A DNA stretch of 8,367 bases, taken from the NCBI GenBank assembly GCA_050053515.1, contig JASFTQ010000203.1, forward strand, positions 1-8,367. Direction: 5' to 3'. The DNA is from G020354645 sp050053515 (GTDB taxonomy: Bacteria; Desulfobacterota; Desulfobacteria; Desulfobacterales; G020354645). The stretch's first letter is position 1. Each line of letters starts with the position of its first letter. The position numbers and the translations under genes are program-made. A model generated the notes under the pieces. It ran no database searches. It worked only from the letters and a program-made list of their open reading frames with translations, and was not told the origin of the DNA. Below are positions 6,732-8,367 of this stretch, one piece after another.

Positions 6732-8270
6732 ATGTCTTTTATTTTAAGAGTATTGGTTCTCATAGTTTTTTGCTTTACGGCGTCATGCGCTAGCTTGCCT
6801 GAAGAGAGATTCTGTGGGGATACCCATGCACTTCCGCCGAACGAGGAGTTCTTTCCGATAAAGTTGGGTGAAGTCGATCGATTGCAGTGCGGTCGGGAAT
6901 GTTCAGGATTTATTGCGCTCAATCGGGGAGAAGATGCTTTTCGCTGGCGCTTGGCGCTTTTCGACCTCGCCCAAAAATCAATTGATGTGCAGTATTATCT
7001 TTGGCACGGAGATGCATCTGGGGTGTTGCTGCTTGAACGGCTAATTCGTGCTGCCGACCGCGGCGTCCGCGTGCGCTTGTTGATCGACGATACGAAATTT
7101 CTCGGAACCCGCTGGGCCTTATCGACAATTAACTTACACCCGAATATTGAAGTCAGAACCTTCAATCCACTCGTATCCCAAAAGATTATAGGTTTCAGCC
7201 GGGCTCTCGAATTTATTACTCATATGGATCGCCTCAATCATCGCATGCATAACAAGCTGATGGTCGCGGACAATGTCGCGGCAATTGTCGGCGGCCGGAA
7301 TATTGGTGACGAATACTTCGGTCTTCATAAGCATACAAATTTTCGCGATATGGATCTGATGGCGATCGGACCGGTGGTCCGGGATATTTCCAAAAGCTTC
7401 GACATATACTGGAATAGCAAATGGGCTTATCCGCCGGAAGTCATATCAACTGTGCATCCTGCCGGAAAAGACCTCGTCCGCCTCAAAAAAAAAATAAACA
7501 AAAAGATACATAAAAATCAGAACATACTAGCAGGGTTTGGCACCAAACCCCGTGATTGGGACAATCTAGTTTCAACATTAGCAGGACACCTTATATGGGC
7601 CAAAGCCAGCGTATTGTATGATCAGCCGCCGACGAAAAAGGGAAGCCAGCCGACTCAGATGGCGCAGGAAATCGGGCGGCTGGCGCAACAAGCGCAAAAT
7701 GATATTTTTATTATTTCGCCTTACTTTATACCGAATGCGAACGATCTGGAAACTTTCCGTGAACGTGTTGAAAACGGCGTAAAAATAAGGATTCTTACCA
7801 ACTCCCTGGCATCCACGGATGTGGTGATTGCCAATACGGCGTATAAACGCTATCGAAAAAAACTGATAGAAACCGGCATTGAACTGTATGAGTTTCGGGC
7901 GGATGCTGCAAGCTATAAGCTGCATACCACACCTCCGGTTCGCTCCAAATGGCTTTGTTTACACGCCAAAGTCATCATTTATGATCGGACCAGAGTATAT
8001 GTGGGGACCATGAACCTGGATCCCCGTTCGACCATTCAAAATACGGAAATGGGATTGTTGGTAGAAAGTTCAAGGCTTGCAGCAGTGCTGCAAGCGGCAT
8101 TTGAATACGATCTGAAACCCGAAAACAGTTGGTGGGTAAGGCAGAATGAAAAGGGATGGATTGCCTGGAAATCGGCTGCCGGTGTGCGGCATACACAACC
8201 GGCCAGAAACCTCTGGCGACGCATACTGGATTGGCTTCTGCCTGCCGCTTTATTCGAAGAGCATATCTAA
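6732..8270 (+). CDS. clsC: ClsC-like phospholipase D family lipoprotein (putative cardiolipin synthase)
   Basis: Two complete HKD motifs are present: H173-x-K175-x4-D180 in RMHNKLMVAD followed by GG at 187-188, and H411-x-K413-x4-D418 in LHAKVIIYD followed by G425. The segments VGGRNIGDEYFG, DLMAIGPVV, ILTNSLASTDVVIANTAYKR, LIETGIELYEF and NLDPRSTIQNTEMGLLVES closely follow E. coli ClsC (YmdC), which makes cardiolipin from phosphatidylglycerol and phosphatidylethanolamine. The N-terminus (SFILRVLVLIVFCFTASCA) looks like a lipoprotein signal with C19 as the lipidated residue; Thr at -3 is unusual, so it could instead stay an uncleaved anchor. A lysine-rich linker at residues 252-261 between the two halves includes a run of ten A in the DNA. 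The ATG follows the transposase stop by four bases and has no Shine-Dalgarno sequence, so translation may depend on reinitiation. Substrate and cardiolipin activity are inferred from family likeness; the symbol marks the family, not proven orthology. Confidence 0.88.
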   Translation: MSFILRVLVLIVFCFTASCASLPEERFCGDTHALPPNEEFFPIKLGEVDRLQCGRECSGFIALNRGEDAFRWRLALFDLAQKSIDVQYYLWHGDASGVLLLERLIRAADRGVRVRLLIDDTKFLGTRWALSTINLHPNIEVRTFNPLVSQKIIGFSRALEFITHMDRLNHRMHNKLMVADNVAAIVGGRNIGDEYFGLHKHTNFRDMDLMAIGPVVRDISKSFDIYWNSKWAYPPEVISTVHPAGKDLVRLKKKINKKIHKNQNILAGFGTKPRDWDNLVSTLAGHLIWAKASVLYDQPPTKKGSQPTQMAQEIGRLAQQAQNDIFIISPYFIPNANDLETFRERVENGVKIRILTNSLASTDVVIANTAYKRYRKKLIETGIELYEFRADAASYKLHTTPPVRSKWLCLHAKVIIYDRTRVYVGTMNLDPRSTIQNTEMGLLVESSRLAAVLQAAFEYDLKPENSWWVRQNEKGWIAWKSAAGVRHTQPARNLWRRILDWLLPAALFEEHI

Positions 8271-8367
8271 GAAGAAATACTCATTTGCCGGATACCTCGG
8301 GTGAAGGCGCTGTCGCCGTCGCAGTCATTCAAAGTAATGCGGGCCAAGTCATCGAAGTCTTTTTAGC
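8271..8367. other. Terminal stretch without an assignable gene
   Basis: After the phospholipase stop there is no clear terminator. GGCG-CTGT-CGCC could form a 4-bp stem, but no T-run follows it directly. One rightward frame is open from about 8269 to the window edge (reading HLPDTSGEGAVAVAVIQSNA and onward) but has no convincing start. A leftward frame is also open over about 30 codons. Either could be a gene fragment; neither is recognised. Confidence 0.3.

Noticed and set aside
8305..8325. Terminator after the phospholipase gene
   Set aside because: GGCG-CTGT-CGCC gives only a 4-bp stem and is followed by GTCGCAG rather than a T-run.
1..8367. CRISPR array, tRNA, rRNA or toxin-antitoxin locus
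   Set aside because: No regularly spaced direct repeats, no tRNA or rRNA sequence features and no small paired genes were seen on either strand.

Overview
The window looks like a piece of the chromosome of a Gram-negative (diderm) bacterium. Two AsmA-type envelope proteins, a polysaccharide deacetylase and a ClsC-like phospholipid enzyme all point to an outer-membrane-bearing cell. The style of the proteins and the short repeats around the transposase gene recall Desulfobacterota-type genomes. That placement comes from memory and is an inference, not something the sequence proves.

Layout. Bases 1-4572 are read leftward and hold two tandem AsmA-family genes. The upstream one is a complete 1219-residue protein with an AsmA-like C-terminal domain. 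Six bases after its stop begins a canonical AsmA-family gene that runs off the left edge (302 codons visible). Bases 4573-4935 are a divergent intergenic region. It holds a good leftward sigma70-type promoter (TTGACA-17-TATTAT), two inverted repeats and two weaker rightward promoter candidates. Bases 4936-8270 are read rightward: a NodB-type polysaccharide deacetylase, a Y1 (HUH) REP-associated-type transposase with a DnaA-like C-terminal DNA-binding domain, and a ClsC-like phospholipase D lipoprotein. The last 97 bases carry no gene I can assign.

Mobile element. The transposase gene is framed by a 24-bp inverted repeat matching at 23 of 24 positions. This defines a compact unit of 1070 bp (5662-6731). 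The left repeat starts at the base after the deacetylase stop codon. The right repeat contains the transposase stop codon and ends at the base before the phospholipase start codon. The element therefore fills the whole gap between two cellular genes, leaves no target duplication, and has put its own end where the ribosome binding site of the downstream gene should be.

How the genes may work together. AsmA/YhdP-type proteins are known or proposed to move phospholipid between the two membranes, ClsC-type enzymes make cardiolipin, and NodB-type enzymes deacetylate surface sugars. The cellular genes thus share an envelope theme, with the transposase as a later insertion. Functional coupling between them is inferred from position only. 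I see no clear sign of a wholly new system. The most notable points are the tightly fitted transposase unit and two homopolymer tracts inside coding regions.
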